Notes: generated from the letters alone by a model not told the origin. A stretch of DNA of 64,000 bases from Neisseriaceae bacterium JH1-16 (GCA_025989215.1 JAPDNP010000004.1:124001-188000), one strand, 5' to 3'. Positions 1 to 9,155 are shown, numbered from the stretch's first letter. A program made the numbers and translations.

Positions 1-2371
1 TGAGCGTCAGCGGCAGATTGAACAACTGGGTCGCCGCCACCGTGCCGAGCGCCATCGCGCCCAGGCCGGCCAACAGCCCAGCCAGCGCGCCGAGCCAGGC
101 CAGCTCCGACAGCACCACGCCGCGCACCTGCTGGCGCGAGGCGCCGAGCGCCCGCATCAGCCCGGCGTCGAACAGCCGCTCGTCGCGGGTCGCCGCCAGC
201 GCCGCCCACAACACCAGCAGCCCCGCCGCCAGCGCCAGCGCGAACATCGCCTCCACCGCGCGCGCCAGCCGGTCGACCACCGCGCGCACCTCGTCGATGA
301 TCGCGGTCACGTCGATCACCGTCAGATTGGGGAAGCGCTGCACCAGCGCATTGACGGTTTCCTCGCTATCCGGCGGCAGGTGGAAGCTGGTGATGTAGCT
401 AGCCGGCTGGTCGCCGAGCCAGCTAGCCGGCGCAATCACGAAGAAATTCACTCGGAAGCTGTCCCAGGCCACCTCGCGCAGGCTGGTCACCCGCGCCTCG
501 TACGGCGTGCCGCCGATATCGAAAGTCAGCACGTCGCCCAACTTGATGCCCAACGTCTTCGCCAGCCCCTTCTCCACCGAGAACTGCGGCTTGGCGCGCT
601 TGGCCGGCCACCAGGCGCCGCCGGAGAGCCGGTTGCCGGCCGGCAGCGCGTCGCTCCACGACAGGTTGAACTCGCGTTCGGCCAACCTTTTCGCCTGGTC
701 CGACTCGTAGCGGTTCGGCTGCACCGCGGTGCCATTGATCTCGGTGAGGCGCGCCCGCACCATCGGCGACAGTACCGGCGCGGTCAGCCCGGACTGCGCC
801 AGCTGATCGGCGACGCCGTCGCGCTGCGGCGGCTGGATATTGATCACGAAGCGGTTCGGCGCATCGGGCGGGATGCTGCGCTGCCAGGCGCCGATCAGGT
901 CGGCCCGCACCACCGTCAGCGTCAGCAGCGCCATCAGTCCCACCGACAGCGCGACGATCTGGATCACCGCCAGCCAGGGCCGGCGCGCCAGGCTCGCCAC
1001 CCCGTGGCGCCAGCCGACCCGGCCGCCGGCCGGCAGGCGTCGTGCCAGCCACACCACCAGCGCGGCCACCAGTGCCACACCGGCCAGAAAGGCCGCCAGG
1101 CCGCCCAGCCACACCGCGGCGAGGCGCGCATCGCCGATCTGCCAGGCGGTCAGCCCCAACAGCACCGCCACCGCCAGCAGCGGCGCGATGAAACCTTGTC
1201 GGGTGGCCGGCAGTTCGGCGCGCAGCACCGCCAGCGCCGACACCTGGCGAATCGCGGCCAAGGGCGGCAGGGCCAGCCCGGCCAGCAGCACTAGCGCCGC
1301 GGTCGGCCCCATCGCCCAGGCGAACCAGCCCGGCTGCGGCAGCCCCTCGCCGAGCAGGCTGCCGGCCAGGCGCAACAGCAACTGCTGCACCGCGTAGCCC
1401 GCCACCGTGCCCAGCACGCCGGCGGCCAGCCCCACCAGCAGGAACAGCCCGGCGAACAAGCGCCACACCTCGCCCGAGGTCAACCCCAGGCTGCGCAGCA
1501 CCGCCACCGACTGCCAGTGACGCGCCAGATAGCGGCGCACCGCCAGCGCCACCGCGGCGGCAGCCAGCGCCACCGTCAGCATTGCGGTCATGCCGAGAAA
1601 ACGCCGCGCGCGCTCCAGCGCGCTCTTCACTTCGGGGCGCGCCTCCTCGACGTTCTCCAACCGTGCGCCGCGCGGCAGTCGCGGCGTGAGCCAGGCGCGC
1701 ATCGCCTCGACCCGGTCCGGCTCGCCGGCCAGCATCAGCCGCCAGCGTATCCGGCTGCCCTCTTGCACCAAGCCGGTGGCCGGCAGATCGGCCAGGTTGA
1801 ACATCAGCCGCGGCACGAAGTTGTAGAGATCGAGCGTGGCGTCCGGCTCGCGCACGATCTCGCCGGCCAGGGTCAGGCTGCGTTGGCCGACCTGCAGCGT
1901 ATCGCCAAGCTTCAGCTTCAGCCGGCCGATTAGCCGCGAGTCGGCCCAGGCCTCGCCCGGAGCCGGGTGCAGGACGCCGTTGACGAGCACGCCATCGGCG
2001 CGGCGTATCGTCACCGCCCCGCGCAAGGGATAGCCGTTCGACACCGCCTTGAAGGTGGCCAGCTGCGCCTGGCCGCCGGCGAACACCATCGACGGGAAGG
2101 TCGCGCTGTCGACCGCCGCCAGTTGCCGGTGGGCGGCCTGCTGACGCAGCGCGGCGTCGGCCGGCGCATCGGCGCTGTACACCAGGTCGGCGGCCAGCAG
2201 CTGGCTGGCCTGCAGCGTCAGCGAGCGCTCCACCCGGTCCGAGAAGAACGCCACGCTCGCCATCGCCACCACCGCGACTACCAGTGCCAGCGCCAGCACC
2301 GTCAGCTCGCCGGCGACCAGCTCGCGGCGGGCGAAGCGCCAGGCGAACACCAGCCGGCGCCAGCCCTTCAT
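1..2371 (-). CDS. FtsX-like ABC transporter permease (YbbP family), C-terminus cut by window edge
   Basis: This is the membrane subunit of an ABC exporter of the LolE/FtsX/YbbP class. About 790 codons are visible with no stop before the left edge; the family is usually 800-850 residues, so only the last helix or so should be missing. The protein begins MKGWRRLVFAWRFARREL, followed by a helix and a long periplasmic domain, then a central cluster of hydrophobic segments, a second periplasmic domain and a C-terminal pair of helices, the usual doubled FtsX layout. Its ATG overlaps the stop of the ATPase gene by four bases (ATGA), so the two are translationally coupled. In Enterobacteria ybbA-ybbP is divergent from tesA exactly as here. 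The substrate is unknown. An exact 13-base copy of the repeated uptake-like word lies inside the gene at 677-689. Confidence 0.85.
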   Translation of the reverse strand, partial: MKGWRRLVFAWRFARRELVAGELTVLALALVVAVVAMASVAFFSDRVERSLTLQASQLLAADLVYSADAPADAALRQQAAHRQLAAVDSATFPSMVFAGGQAQLATFKAVSNGYPLRGAVTIRRADGVLVNGVLHPAPGEAWADSRLIGRLKLKLGDTLQVGQRSLTLAGEIVREPDATLDLYNFVPRLMFNLADLPATGLVQEGSRIRWRLMLAGEPDRVEAMRAWLTPRLPRGARLENVEEARPEVKSALERARRFLGMTAMLTVALAAAAVALAVRRYLARHWQSVAVLRSLGLTSGEVWRLFAGLFLLVGLAAGVLGTVAGYAVQQLLLRLAGSLLGEGLPQPGWFAWAMGPTAALVLLAGLALPPLAAIRQVSALAVLRAELPATRQGFIAPLLAVAVLLGLTAWQIGDARLAAVWLGGLAAFLAGVALVAALVVWLARRLPAGGRVGWRHGVASLARRPWLAVIQIVALSVGLMALLTLTVVRADLIGAWQRSIPPDAPNRFVINIQPPQRDGVADQLAQSGLTAPVLSPMVRARLTEINGTAVQPNRYESDQAKRLAEREFNLSWSDALPAGNRLSGGAWWPAKRAKPQFSVEKGLAKTLGIKLGDVLTFDIGGTPYEARVTSLREVAWDSFRVNFFVIAPASWLGDQPASYITSFHLPPDSEETVNALVQRFPNLTVIDVTAIIDEVRAVVDRLARAVEAMFALALAAGLLVLWAALAATRDERLFDAGLMRALGASRQQVRGVVLSELAWLGALAGLLAGLGAMALGTVAATQLFNLPLTL

Positions 2372-3063
2372 CGCCCGGCTCCGGACAGCTTGCCGTCGAC
2401 CAGCCGGTAGATCGCGTCACAGCGGCTGGCCAGCTCGTTGTCGTGGGTCACCAGCACCAGCGCGGTGCCCTCCTCCTCGTTCAGCGTGAACAGCAGGTCG
2501 ATGATCTGCCGGCCGGTGGCCGGGTCGAGGTTGCCGGTCGGCTCGTCGGCGAACAGCAGCTTAGGCCGGATCACGAAGGCGCGCGCCAGCGCCACGCGCT
2601 GCTGCTCGCCGCCGGACAGGTGCTTCGGATAGTGCTTGAGGCGATGCCCCAGGCCGACCCGCTCCAGCATCGCCCGCGCCGCCTCGCGCGCATCGCGCCG
2701 GCCGGACAGCTCCAGCGGCAGCAGCACGTTCTCCAGCGCGGTCAGTTGCGGCATCAGTTGGAAGTTCTGGAACACGAAGCCGACCTTGTCGCGGCGCAAC
2801 ACCGCGCGCTGATCCTCGGACAGACCGGACAGACGTTGGCCGAACAGCGCGATCTCTCCGGAGCTCGGGTAATCCAAGCCGGCCAGCAGCGACAACAGCG
2901 TCGACTTGCCCGACCCCGAGGTTCCGACGATCGCCACGCTCTCGCCCTCGAACAGCGACAAAGTGGCACTTCGCAGGATGGTGAGGGTCTCACCGTTGAA
3001 GCTGACTTGCTTGCCAAGTTCGCTCGCCGCCAAAATGGCGGCTGACGATAAGGGAGTCGACAT
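2368..3063 (-). CDS. ybbA: ABC transporter ATP-binding protein (YbbA family)
   Basis: This 231-residue nucleotide-binding subunit partners the FtsX-like permease downstream. Walker A (GTSGSGKST) is at residues 47-55, followed by a Q-loop (FVFQNFQLMPQL), the signature LSGGEQQR and Walker B (LLFADEPTGNLD), so it should be an active ATPase of the LolD/MacB class. I chose the ATG at 3063 because the family fold begins about ten residues later; an in-frame ATG at 3081 is an alternative. The chosen start codon overlaps the start codon of the divergent tesA (CATG at 3061-3064). Operon with the permease through an ATGA overlap. Confidence 0.88.
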   Translation of the reverse strand: MSTPLSSAAILAASELGKQVSFNGETLTILRSATLSLFEGESVAIVGTSGSGKSTLLSLLAGLDYPSSGEIALFGQRLSGLSEDQRAVLRRDKVGFVFQNFQLMPQLTALENVLLPLELSGRRDAREAARAMLERVGLGHRLKHYPKHLSGGEQQRVALARAFVIRPKLLFADEPTGNLDPATGRQIIDLLFTLNEEEGTALVLVTHDNELASRCDAIYRLVDGKLSGAGR

Positions 3064-3658
3064 GTCCAAGGCGCTACGCATCCTCTTGTTATGGTGTCTG
3101 GCCCTGCCGGTACCGGCGGCCACGATCCTGGTGTTCGGCGACAGCCTGTCCGCCGGCTACGGCCTGTCGCCCGGCCAGGGCTGGGTCAGCCTGTTGCAGC
3201 AACAGCTGGGCGGCACCCATCAGGTGGTCAACGCCAGCCAGTCCGGCGAGACCACCGCCGGCGGCCTGTCGCGGCTGCCACAGGCGCTGAAAGCCCACAA
3301 GCCGCAGGTGGTAGTGATCGAGCTCGGCGGCAACGACGGCCTGCGCGGCCTGCCGCTGGCCGAGATGCGGGCCAACCTCGACACGATGATCCGTGCCAGC
3401 CGCGCCGCCGGCGCCCGGGTGTTGCTGGTCGGCATGGCGCTGCCTCCTAACTATGGCCGTCCGTATACCGAACAGTTCCACGCAGTGTATGACAGCCTGG
3501 CTCGCCAGCACCGGCTCGCCTACGTACCGCTGCTGGTCGCCGGCTTCGCGACCGACCGCCGCCGCTTCCAGGCCGACGGCATCCACCCGCTCGCCGCCGC
3601 CCAACCGCAGATGATGCAGACGGTATACCGCCAACTGCGCCCCCTACTGAAAAGCTAG
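3062..3658 (+). CDS. tesA: Periplasmic GDSL esterase/lysophospholipase TesA (arylesterase)
   Basis: An SGNH-fold hydrolase of 198 residues acting on acyl thioesters, lysophospholipids or aryl esters in the periplasm. It starts with a signal peptide (MSKALRILLLWCLALPVPAA). Block I GDSLSAGYGL places the nucleophile at Ser28, the GGND block gives Asn91, and DGIHP gives Asp172 and His175, so the catalytic set is complete. A clear AGGGAG ribosome site lies about 5 bases before the chosen ATG. It is divergent from ybbA-ybbP, the same arrangement as in Escherichia coli, and the two start codons overlap. Confidence 0.93.
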   Translation: MSKALRILLLWCLALPVPAATILVFGDSLSAGYGLSPGQGWVSLLQQQLGGTHQVVNASQSGETTAGGLSRLPQALKAHKPQVVVIELGGNDGLRGLPLAEMRANLDTMIRASRAAGARVLLVGMALPPNYGRPYTEQFHAVYDSLARQHRLAYVPLLVAGFATDRRRFQADGIHPLAAAQPQMMQTVYRQLRPLLKS

Positions 3659-3718
3659 CAGAAATAGCCCTGGCCGGGCTGCTTCTCCAGTCGCTATAGT
3701 AAAGCCTCTGCCATGTGG

Positions 3719-3740
3719 CGTTATGTCAATTTATACATAT
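3719..3740 (+). promoter_or_regulatory. AT-rich dyad upstream of the molbindin gene, possible regulator site
   Basis: The stretch CGTTATGTCAATTTATACAT lies about 60 bases before the molbindin ATG in an otherwise GC-rich region. It contains a small dyad (ATGT-N8-ACAT) and begins like half of an E. coli ModE box. Resemblance to ModE is partial, and no modE gene is in the window, so this is only a suggestion. Confidence 0.2.
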
Positions 3741-3801
3741 TGCAATAGTTTCTTAACGTGAAGACAATGACTCATCGCGTTAATCAACAGGAGACTTCTG
3801 C

Positions 3802-4230
3802 ATGAAAACTTCCGCTCGCAACCAGTTCAACGGCACCATTTCCGCCCTGCGCCAGGGCGCGGTCAACGACGAAGTCGAGCTGACCCTGGCCGGCGGCACC
3901 AAGCTCGCCGCCGTCGTCACCCGCGACAGCAGCGCCGCGCTGGGCCTGGCGACCGGCAAGGAAGTCATCGCCTTGGTGAAGGCCCCGTGGATCGTGCTCG
4001 CCACCGGCGCCGACGATCTGCAATTCTCGGCCCGCAACCAGCTGACCGGCACCGTCAGCGCCGTGATCAAGGGCGCCGTGAACAGCGAAGTGCTGCTGTC
4101 ACTCGACGGCGGCCTGACCCTGGCAGCGGTGATCACCAACGACAGCGTCGACGACCTGCAACTGGCCGCCGGCAAGACCGCCACCGCGCTGTTCAAGGCC
4201 TCCAGCGTGATCCTGGCCGTCAAGAAGTAA
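3802..4230 (+). CDS. Molybdenum-pterin/molybdate-binding protein with two Mop domains (molbindin)
   Basis: A 142-residue cytoplasmic protein made of two tandem Mop (TOBE-like) domains, each opening with SARNQF/L (residues 4-9 and 76-81) and containing the GAVN(D/S)EV core. Known di-Mop proteins assemble into rings that bind molybdate or tungstate oxyanions and serve as storage or homeostasis proteins. No modABC or molybdopterin gene is nearby, so it is an orphan. An AGGAG site lies 8 bases before the ATG. The transcript ends in a strong shared terminator facing the peroxiredoxin gene. Confidence 0.9.
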   Translation: MKTSARNQFNGTISALRQGAVNDEVELTLAGGTKLAAVVTRDSSAALGLATGKEVIALVKAPWIVLATGADDLQFSARNQLTGTVSAVIKGAVNSEVLLSLDGGLTLAAVITNDSVDDLQLAAGKTATALFKASSVILAVKK

Positions 4231-4306
4231 GCGTTACGACCAAGCCGCCTGTGCTCCCGTACCATCTACGACTGCACACCAGGCCGGAGTAGCTGCTACG
4301 AAGCGT

Positions 4307-4326
4307 TTCGGCCAACGTTGGCCGAA
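4307..4326. repeat. 20-bp perfect palindrome of the GTTGGCCGAA word
   Basis: TTCGGCCAACGTTGGCCGAA is two inverted copies of the abundant 10-base word placed head to head. It lies between the molbindin stop and the bidirectional terminator, in non-coding DNA between convergent genes. Confidence 0.9.
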
Positions 4327-4333
4327 CGGCATG

Positions 4334-4365
4334 AAAAAACCCCGCTGCAAGCAGCGGGGTTTTTT
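4334..4365. terminator. Bidirectional rho-independent terminator
   Basis: Stem ACCCCGCTGC/GCAGCGGGGT with a two-base loop, flanked by A6 on the left and T6 on the right, so it can stop both the molbindin transcript and the converging peroxiredoxin transcript. Confidence 0.93.
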
Positions 4366-4389
4366 GTGGCCATGTAACCGGAAACCGGA

Positions 4390-5007
4390 TTACAGGCTCT
4401 GAGCGTTCTCAGCCAGGTAGGAAGCCACGCCAGCCGCGTCGGCCTTCATGCCTTTCTTACCCTTGTTCCAGCCGGCCGGGCACACTTCGCCGTTTTCTTC
4501 GGTGAACTGCAGCGCGTCGATCATGCGGATCATTTCGTCGACGTTGCGACCCAGCGGCAGGTTGTTCACCACTTGGTGCTGCACCACGCCCGACTTGTCG
4601 ATCAGGAACGAACCGCGGTAGGCCACGCCACCTTCGGACTCAACGTCGTAGGCCTTGGCGATGTCGTGCTGGATGTCGGCAACCAGGCTGTAGCCCACTT
4701 GGCCGATACCGCCCTTTTCCACCGGGGTGTTGCGCCATGCGGCGTGGGTGAAGTGGCTGTCGATCGACACGCCGATCACTTCCACATTGCGCTGCTTGAA
4801 CTCGGCCAGACGGTTGTCGAAGGCGATCAGTTCGGACGGGCACACGAAGGTGAAGTCCAGCGGGTAGAAGAACACCACCGCGTACTTGCCTTCGGTTTCC
4901 TGCTTGAAGCTGAAGTTTTCGACGATCTCGCCATTGCCTTTGACGGCGGCGAAGGTCTTCTCAGCGGAATCAAAGAACGGGGCTTGCTTGCCAACGAGTA
5001 CGGCCAT
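4390..5007 (-). CDS. 2-Cys peroxiredoxin (AhpC/Prx1 type)
   Basis: Thiol peroxidase of 205 residues that reduces H2O2, organic peroxides and peroxynitrite. The peroxidatic cysteine is Cys56 in FTFVCPSEL and the resolving cysteine is Cys176 in GEVCPAGW, which marks a typical 2-Cys enzyme; the C-terminal extension is present. No AhpF gene is adjacent, so the reductant is probably a thioredoxin system or an AhpF encoded elsewhere. The ATG at 5007 is preceded by AGGAG at good spacing. Monocistronic, ending at the terminator shared with molbindin. Confidence 0.95.
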   Translation of the reverse strand: MAVLVGKQAPFFDSAEKTFAAVKGNGEIVENFSFKQETEGKYAVVFFYPLDFTFVCPSELIAFDNRLAEFKQRNVEVIGVSIDSHFTHAAWRNTPVEKGGIGQVGYSLVADIQHDIAKAYDVESEGGVAYRGSFLIDKSGVVQHQVVNNLPLGRNVDEMIRMIDALQFTEENGEVCPAGWNKGKKGMKADAAGVASYLAENAQSL

Positions 5008-5079
5008 GGAATGCTCCTAGGTAATGCGTTTCACAGACAACCGGCAGCGCGAACGCCGCCGGCGTGGATATCGCCGAGG

Positions 5080-5109
5080 TTATAAAACAGAACGCCCCGG
5101 CGCGACCAA
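5080..5109 (-). promoter_or_regulatory. Candidate sigma-70 promoter of the peroxiredoxin gene
   Basis: On the minus strand TTGGTC (5109-5104) and TTATAA (5085-5080) are separated by 18 bases, about 70 bases before the ATG at 5007. I see no clear OxyR-type spaced repeat. Confidence 0.4.
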
Positions 5110-5230
5110 TTGGAAATCCATATAAGGACGATTGAGCTCCGCTATGCGGGCAATGCGTCGTCTTTTCACAATGCGGGCAGCCCGGCGCATTTCAAGCGCA
5201 CGAGGCAGTTGCCGCACAGATAAGGCCATG

Positions 5231-5259
5231 AAAAAACGGGCAACCGCTGGTTGCCCGTT
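5231..5259 (-). terminator. Terminator of the fmdB-DUF502-aspS operon
   Basis: Stem AACGGGCAACC/GGTTGCCCGTT with a three-base loop; on the minus strand it is followed by T-rich sequence. It lies 25 bases after the aspS stop. Confidence 0.9.
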
Positions 5260-5283
5260 GATAGCCGCCATAACTGATGACGA

Positions 5284-7086
5284 TCAGCTGGCGATTTCGG
5301 CCTTCTTGTTCAGGCGCAGGTTCAGCTCGCGCAGCTGCTTCTCGTCGACCGCGTTCGGCGCGTTGGTCAGCAGACACTGGGCGCGCTGGGTCTTCGGGAA
5401 GGCGATCACGTCGCGGATCGACTCGGCGCCGCACATCAGCGTCACCAGGCGGTCCAGACCGAAGGCCAGGCCACCGTGCGGCGGCGCGCCGAACTTCAGG
5501 TTGTCGAGCAGGAAGCCGAACTTGTTCTGCTGCTCTTCCGGGCTGATCTTCAGCGCGGCGAACACCTTCTCCTGGATGTCGGCGCGGTGGATACGCACCG
5601 AACCGCCACCGATTTCCCAACCGTTCAGCACCATGTCGTAGGCACGCGCCAGGCAGTTGGCCGGATCGGTTTCCATCAGGTCCTCGTGACCCGGTTTCGG
5701 GCTGGTGAACGGATGGTGGCAGGCGGTCCAGCGATCGTCGTCCTCGTCGTGCTCGAACATCGGGAAGTCGACCACCCACAGCGGACGCCATTCCTTGACG
5801 AAGAAGCCACCGGCTTCGCCGCGCTCGTGGCCGATCTTGATGCGCAGCGCGCCGATCGCCTCGTTGACGACTTTCGCCTTGTCGGCGCCGAAGAAGATGA
5901 TGTCGCCATCCTGAGCTTCGGTGCGCGCCATGATTTCGGTCAGCGCAGCAACCGACAGGAACTTCACGATCGGCGACTGCAGGCCGCTGGTCTCGTCGTT
6001 GGTGACCTTGGTCTTGTCGTTGACCTTGATGTAGGCCAGGCCCTTGGCACCGTAGATGCCGACGAACTGGGTGTACTCGTCGATTTCCTTGCGGCTCAAG
6101 GCAGCACCGCCCGGCACGCGCAGCGCAACCACACGACCGTTGTGCAGGTCGGCGGCGCCGCGGAACACCTTGAACTCCTCGGTCTTCATCAGATCGGTCA
6201 GTTCGGTGAACTTGAGGCTGACGCGCAGATCCGGCTTGTCCGAACCGTAGTAGAACATCGCGTCGTTGTACGCCATGCGTGGGAAGTCGCCCAGCTCCAC
6301 GTCCATCACGTCGCGGAAGATCTCACGCGCCATGCCTTCGGTGATGTCCATGATCTCGTCCTCGTTCAGGAACGAGGTTTCCAAGTCGATCTGGGTGAAT
6401 TCCGGCTGGCGATCGGCACGCAGGTCTTCGTCGCGGAAGCACTTGGTGATCTGGTAATAGCGGTCGAAGCCGGCCACCATCAGCAGTTGCTTGAACAGCT
6501 GCGGGCTTTGCGGCAGCGCGAAGAATTCGCCCGGGTGCACGCGGCTCGGCACCAGGTAGTCGCGCGCGCCTTCCGGGGTCGAGCGGGTCAGCATCGGGGT
6601 TTCGATGTCGATGAAGCCCTGCTTGTCCAGGTACTGGCGCACGCCCATTGCCACGCGGTAGCGCAGGCGCAGGTTCTTCTGCATCGCCGGGCGGCGCAGG
6701 TCGATCACGCGGTTGGTCAGGCGAACGTTTTCCGACAGGTTTTCGTCGTCAACCTGGAACGGCGGGGTCACCGCAGCGTTGAGGATCTCGATCTGTTTGC
6801 CGAGGATCTCGATCGCGCCGGAGGTCAGGTTGCTGTTAACGGTGCCTTCCGGGCGCGCGCGCACCAGGCCGGTGATCGATACGACGAATTCGCTGCGGCA
6901 GCTATCGGCGGTCGCAAAGGCTTCCGGGGTATCCGGGTCGAACACCACCTGCACCAGACCTTCGCGGTCGCGCAGGTCGATGAAGATCACCCCGCCGTGG
7001 TCGCGGCGGCGGTGCACCCAGCCCTTAACCGTGACGGTCTGGCCGAGGTATTTGGTGTCAATGAGTCCGCTGTAGTCGGTTCGCAT
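5284..7086 (-). CDS. aspS: Aspartyl-tRNA synthetase
   Basis: Class II aminoacyl-tRNA synthetase of 600 residues. An N-terminal OB anticodon-binding domain ([33 protein letters not shown]) precedes the catalytic core with motif 1 around [19 protein letters not shown], motif 2 around [17 protein letters not shown], the bacterial GAD insertion and motif 3 ([11 protein letters not shown]). Betaproteobacterial enzymes of this bacterial type are generally non-discriminating and also make Asp-tRNA(Asn) for GatCAB; I infer this from the family. I rejected an upstream extension because it only reads back through the 3' end of the DUF502 gene. There is no strong ribosome site. It is the last gene of a three-gene operon. 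Confidence 0.97.
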   Translation of the reverse strand: MRTDYSGLIDTKYLGQTVTVKGWVHRRRDHGGVIFIDLRDREGLVQVVFDPDTPEAFATADSCRSEFVVSITGLVRARPEGTVNSNLTSGAIEILGKQIEILNAAVTPPFQVDDENLSENVRLTNRVIDLRRPAMQKNLRLRYRVAMGVRQYLDKQGFIDIETPMLTRSTPEGARDYLVPSRVHPGEFFALPQSPQLFKQLLMVAGFDRYYQITKCFRDEDLRADRQPEFTQIDLETSFLNEDEIMDITEGMAREIFRDVMDVELGDFPRMAYNDAMFYYGSDKPDLRVSLKFTELTDLMKTEEFKVFRGAADLHNGRVVALRVPGGAALSRKEIDEYTQFVGIYGAKGLAYIKVNDKTKVTNDETSGLQSPIVKFLSVAALTEIMARTEAQDGDIIFFGADKAKVVNEAIGALRIKIGHERGEAGGFFVKEWRPLWVVDFPMFEHDEDDDRWTACHHPFTSPKPGHEDLMETDPANCLARAYDMVLNGWEIGGGSVRIHRADIQEKVFAALKISPEEQQNKFGFLLDNLKFGAPPHGGLAFGLDRLVTLMCGAESIRDVIAFPKTQRAQCLLTNAPNAVDEKQLRELNLRLNKKAEIAS

Positions 7087-7139
7087 GATGTTCTGCTGTA
7101 TTGAAGTTTTAAATAGAGTCGGATGGGTCTGGCAACAGC

Positions 7140-7760
7140 TTAGCCGGCTTTCTGGGCCGGGGCCACCATCCCCATCGAGATCGCGTATTTCAGGGCCTCG
7201 TCGACACTCATCGCCAGCGGCTTGGTGTCGGCCCGCGCCACCATCACGAAATAGCCCGAGGTCGGGTTCGGGATGGTCGGCACGTAGACGCCGATACAGT
7301 CGTCGCCCAATTCCTGGGTGACGGCACCCGGCAAGGGGCCGGTCTGGAAGGCGACGGTCCACATGCCCTGGTGGGGAAACTGCACCAGGATCGGCGTCTT
7401 GAACGCCTGGCCGTTATCCGACAAGAGCGTGTCGCTGACCTGTTTGACGCTGCTATAGATGGTCTTGACCACCGGGATGCGCGACAACAGCGCGTCCCAC
7501 AGGTCGATCAGCCGCTGGCCGAGCACATTGGCGGCCAGCATGCCGGTACCGAGCAGGATCAGCACCGCCAACAGCACGCCCAGGCCCGGGATGTCGAAAC
7601 CGAACAGGGCTTCGGGACGCAGGCTGCGCGGCACCAGGTTCAGCGTCTGGTCGAGCGTACCGATGATCAGGTTCAGCACCCAGAAGGTCACCGCCACCGG
7701 CAGCCACAACAGCAGGCCGGTGACCAGGTAGCCTTTCAGGGTCATCTTGATTTGAGTCAT
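7140..7760 (-). CDS. DUF502 family membrane protein
   Basis: A 206-residue inner-membrane protein with two hydrophobic segments (about residues 9-32 and 58-80) followed by a soluble domain with the conserved [13 protein letters not shown] and [12 protein letters not shown] motifs of DUF502. The function is not established. In many Proteobacteria it sits between fmdB and aspS, as here: it starts one base after the fmdB stop codon, and aspS begins 53 bases downstream. An internal Met at codon 6 is an alternative start. Confidence 0.88.
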   Translation of the reverse strand: MTQIKMTLKGYLVTGLLLWLPVAVTFWVLNLIIGTLDQTLNLVPRSLRPEALFGFDIPGLGVLLAVLILLGTGMLAANVLGQRLIDLWDALLSRIPVVKTIYSSVKQVSDTLLSDNGQAFKTPILVQFPHQGMWTVAFQTGPLPGAVTQELGDDCIGVYVPTIPNPTSGYFVMVARADTKPLAMSVDEALKYAISMGMVAPAQKAG

Positions 7761-7761
7761 G

Positions 7762-7998
7762 TCAGTGATTGTGACCGCAGTTGCCGCTGCCGCAGGACGG
7801 AGCGCTACCGCCGCTGCTGTTCTTGAAATCGGTGGCGTACCAGCCCGAGCCCTTCAGCTGGAAACCGGCCGCGGTCACGCACTTCTTGTAGTCGGCGCTG
7901 CCGCAGGCCGGGCAGGCGTCGATCGGCGCGTCGCTCATCTTCTGCAGGTGCTCTTTGTTCACGCCGCAGGCATCGCAGTGGTATTCGTAAATCGGCAT
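7762..7998 (-). CDS. FmdB-type zinc-ribbon protein
   Basis: A 78-residue protein beginning MPIYEYHCDACG, the hallmark of the FmdB/CxxC regulatory family. Cys8/Cys11 and Cys29/Cys32 form the zinc ribbon, and the tail is rich in Gly, Ser, Cys and His (CGSGNCGHNH) and may bind metal. FmdB was named as a putative regulator of formamidase, but in this context the role is unknown. First gene of the operon leading to aspS. Confidence 0.9.
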   Translation of the reverse strand: MPIYEYHCDACGVNKEHLQKMSDAPIDACPACGSADYKKCVTAAGFQLKGSGWYATDFKNSSGGSAPSCGSGNCGHNH

Positions 7999-8239
7999 GG
8001 CAATCTCCGGTCGACAACGTGGCTATACGTTCAAGACAGATAGGGTCGAAAGCGCGGCGGATCAAGCCCGTACCGCAAACAGCCGATTATAGCCGACGCA
8101 ACCGCTGCACCAAAAGTGTTGCGGCTTTCTCGCCACAGCTTGCCCCTGCCGTTCGTGCGGTGCAACAAAGCCAGCGTACTATCCATTGTGAATAACGGCA
8201 CGGTCCCTCTGCCGTGCCGGCACAACCGGGAGAGCCCGC

Positions 8240-9013
8240 ATGACCCAGTACCTGCCGCTGGCCGGCAAGAAAGGCCTGATCGTCGGCATCGCCAACCAGC
8301 ACAGCATCGCTTACGGCTGCGCCAAGATCGCGCATGCCCAAGGGGCCGAGCTGGCCATCACCTACCTGAACGCCAAGGCCGAGCCGCATGTCCGGCCGCT
8401 GGCCGAGGCGCTCGACGCCACGCTGACGCTGCCGCTGGACGTCGAGCAGCCCGGCCAGCTCGACGCGGTGTTCGCGGCGATCGGCGAGCAGTGGGGTGAG
8501 CTCGACTTCGTGATCCATTCGATCGCCTACTGCCCGATGGACGATCTGCACGGCCGCGTCGTCGACTGCTCACAGGCTGGCTTCTCCCAGGCGATGCGGG
8601 TGTCGTGCTACTCCTTCATCGAGCTGGCGCGGTTGGCCGAACCGCTGATGACCAAGGGCGGCACGCTGGTGACGATGAGCTACCACGGTGCCGAAAAGGT
8701 GGTCGAGCACTACAACATCATGGGGCCGGTCAAGGCGGCGCTGGAGAGCACCGCGCGTTACCTCGCCAGCGAACTCGGCCCGCAGGGCATCCGCGTGCAC
8801 GCGGTGTCGCCCGGCCCGCTGAAGACCCGCGCCGCCAGCGGCATCGCCCACTTCGACAAGCTGATCGACGATGCGATCGAACGCGCGCCGCAGAACCGCC
8901 TGGTCGACATCGACGATGTCGGCCACACCGTCGCCTTCCTGGTGTCGGACGCCGCCCGCGCCCTGACCGGCGAGACGCTGTATGTCGACGGCGGCTATCA
9001 CATCATGGCCTGA
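8240..9013 (+). CDS. fabI: Enoyl-[acyl-carrier-protein] reductase (NADH), FabI type
   Basis: An SDR-fold enzyme of 257 residues that reduces trans-2-enoyl-ACP in the last step of each fatty acid elongation cycle. The N-terminal GIANQHSIAYG cofactor loop, SIAY, and the active-site Tyr158-x6-Lys165 (YNIMGPVK) with SY at 147-148 match FabI rather than generic FabG-like SDRs. It is shorter than most FabI at its C-terminus. GGGAG lies 5-9 bases before the ATG. The next genes are pta and ackA, a pairing common in betaproteobacteria; a second fabI elsewhere in the genome would make this an accessory copy. Confidence 0.88.
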   Translation: MTQYLPLAGKKGLIVGIANQHSIAYGCAKIAHAQGAELAITYLNAKAEPHVRPLAEALDATLTLPLDVEQPGQLDAVFAAIGEQWGELDFVIHSIAYCPMDDLHGRVVDCSQAGFSQAMRVSCYSFIELARLAEPLMTKGGTLVTMSYHGAEKVVEHYNIMGPVKAALESTARYLASELGPQGIRVHAVSPGPLKTRAASGIAHFDKLIDDAIERAPQNRLVDIDDVGHTVAFLVSDAARALTGETLYVDGGYHIMA

Positions 9014-9043
9014 ACAGCGCCAACGCCATCCCCTGGCGCTGTT
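9013..9043 (+). terminator. Stable hairpin directly after fabI
   Basis: AACAGCGCCA pairs with TGGCGCTGTT, starting at the last base of the fabI stop codon. There is no U-run, so it may be a weak terminator, an RNA-stability element or a processing site that separates fabI expression from pta-ackA. Confidence 0.5.
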
Positions 9044-9128
9044 GCGCTACCCGGCCGTATCCCTTTACCGCTGCGGCAGCATACTTTGCCAGGACCGCTG
9101 CACCGGATTTTGTCAGTGAAGTAAGCCG

Positions 9129-9141
9129 TTCGGCCAACCTT
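9129..9141. repeat. Extragenic copy of the uptake-like word in the pta leader
   Basis: TTCGGCCAACCTT, an exact 13-base match to the window-wide consensus, lies 15 bases before the pta ATG. Confidence 0.9.
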
Positions 9142-9155
9142 TACCGGAGTTTTCG

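Noticed and set aside
423-2420. Long minus-strand frame of 665 codons inside the permease gene
   Set aside because: It is a different frame from the permease and encodes a low-complexity Arg/Gly/Ala product; the overlapping frame has clear FtsX features and membrane helices.
5080-5271. 63-codon frame between peroxiredoxin and aspS
   Set aside because: It overlaps the aspS terminator and the predicted peroxiredoxin promoter and is Arg-rich without a domain.
5476-7104. 542-codon plus-strand frame across aspS
   Set aside because: Antisense shadow of aspS in GC-rich DNA; composition rich in His, Val and Gln and no recognisable domain.
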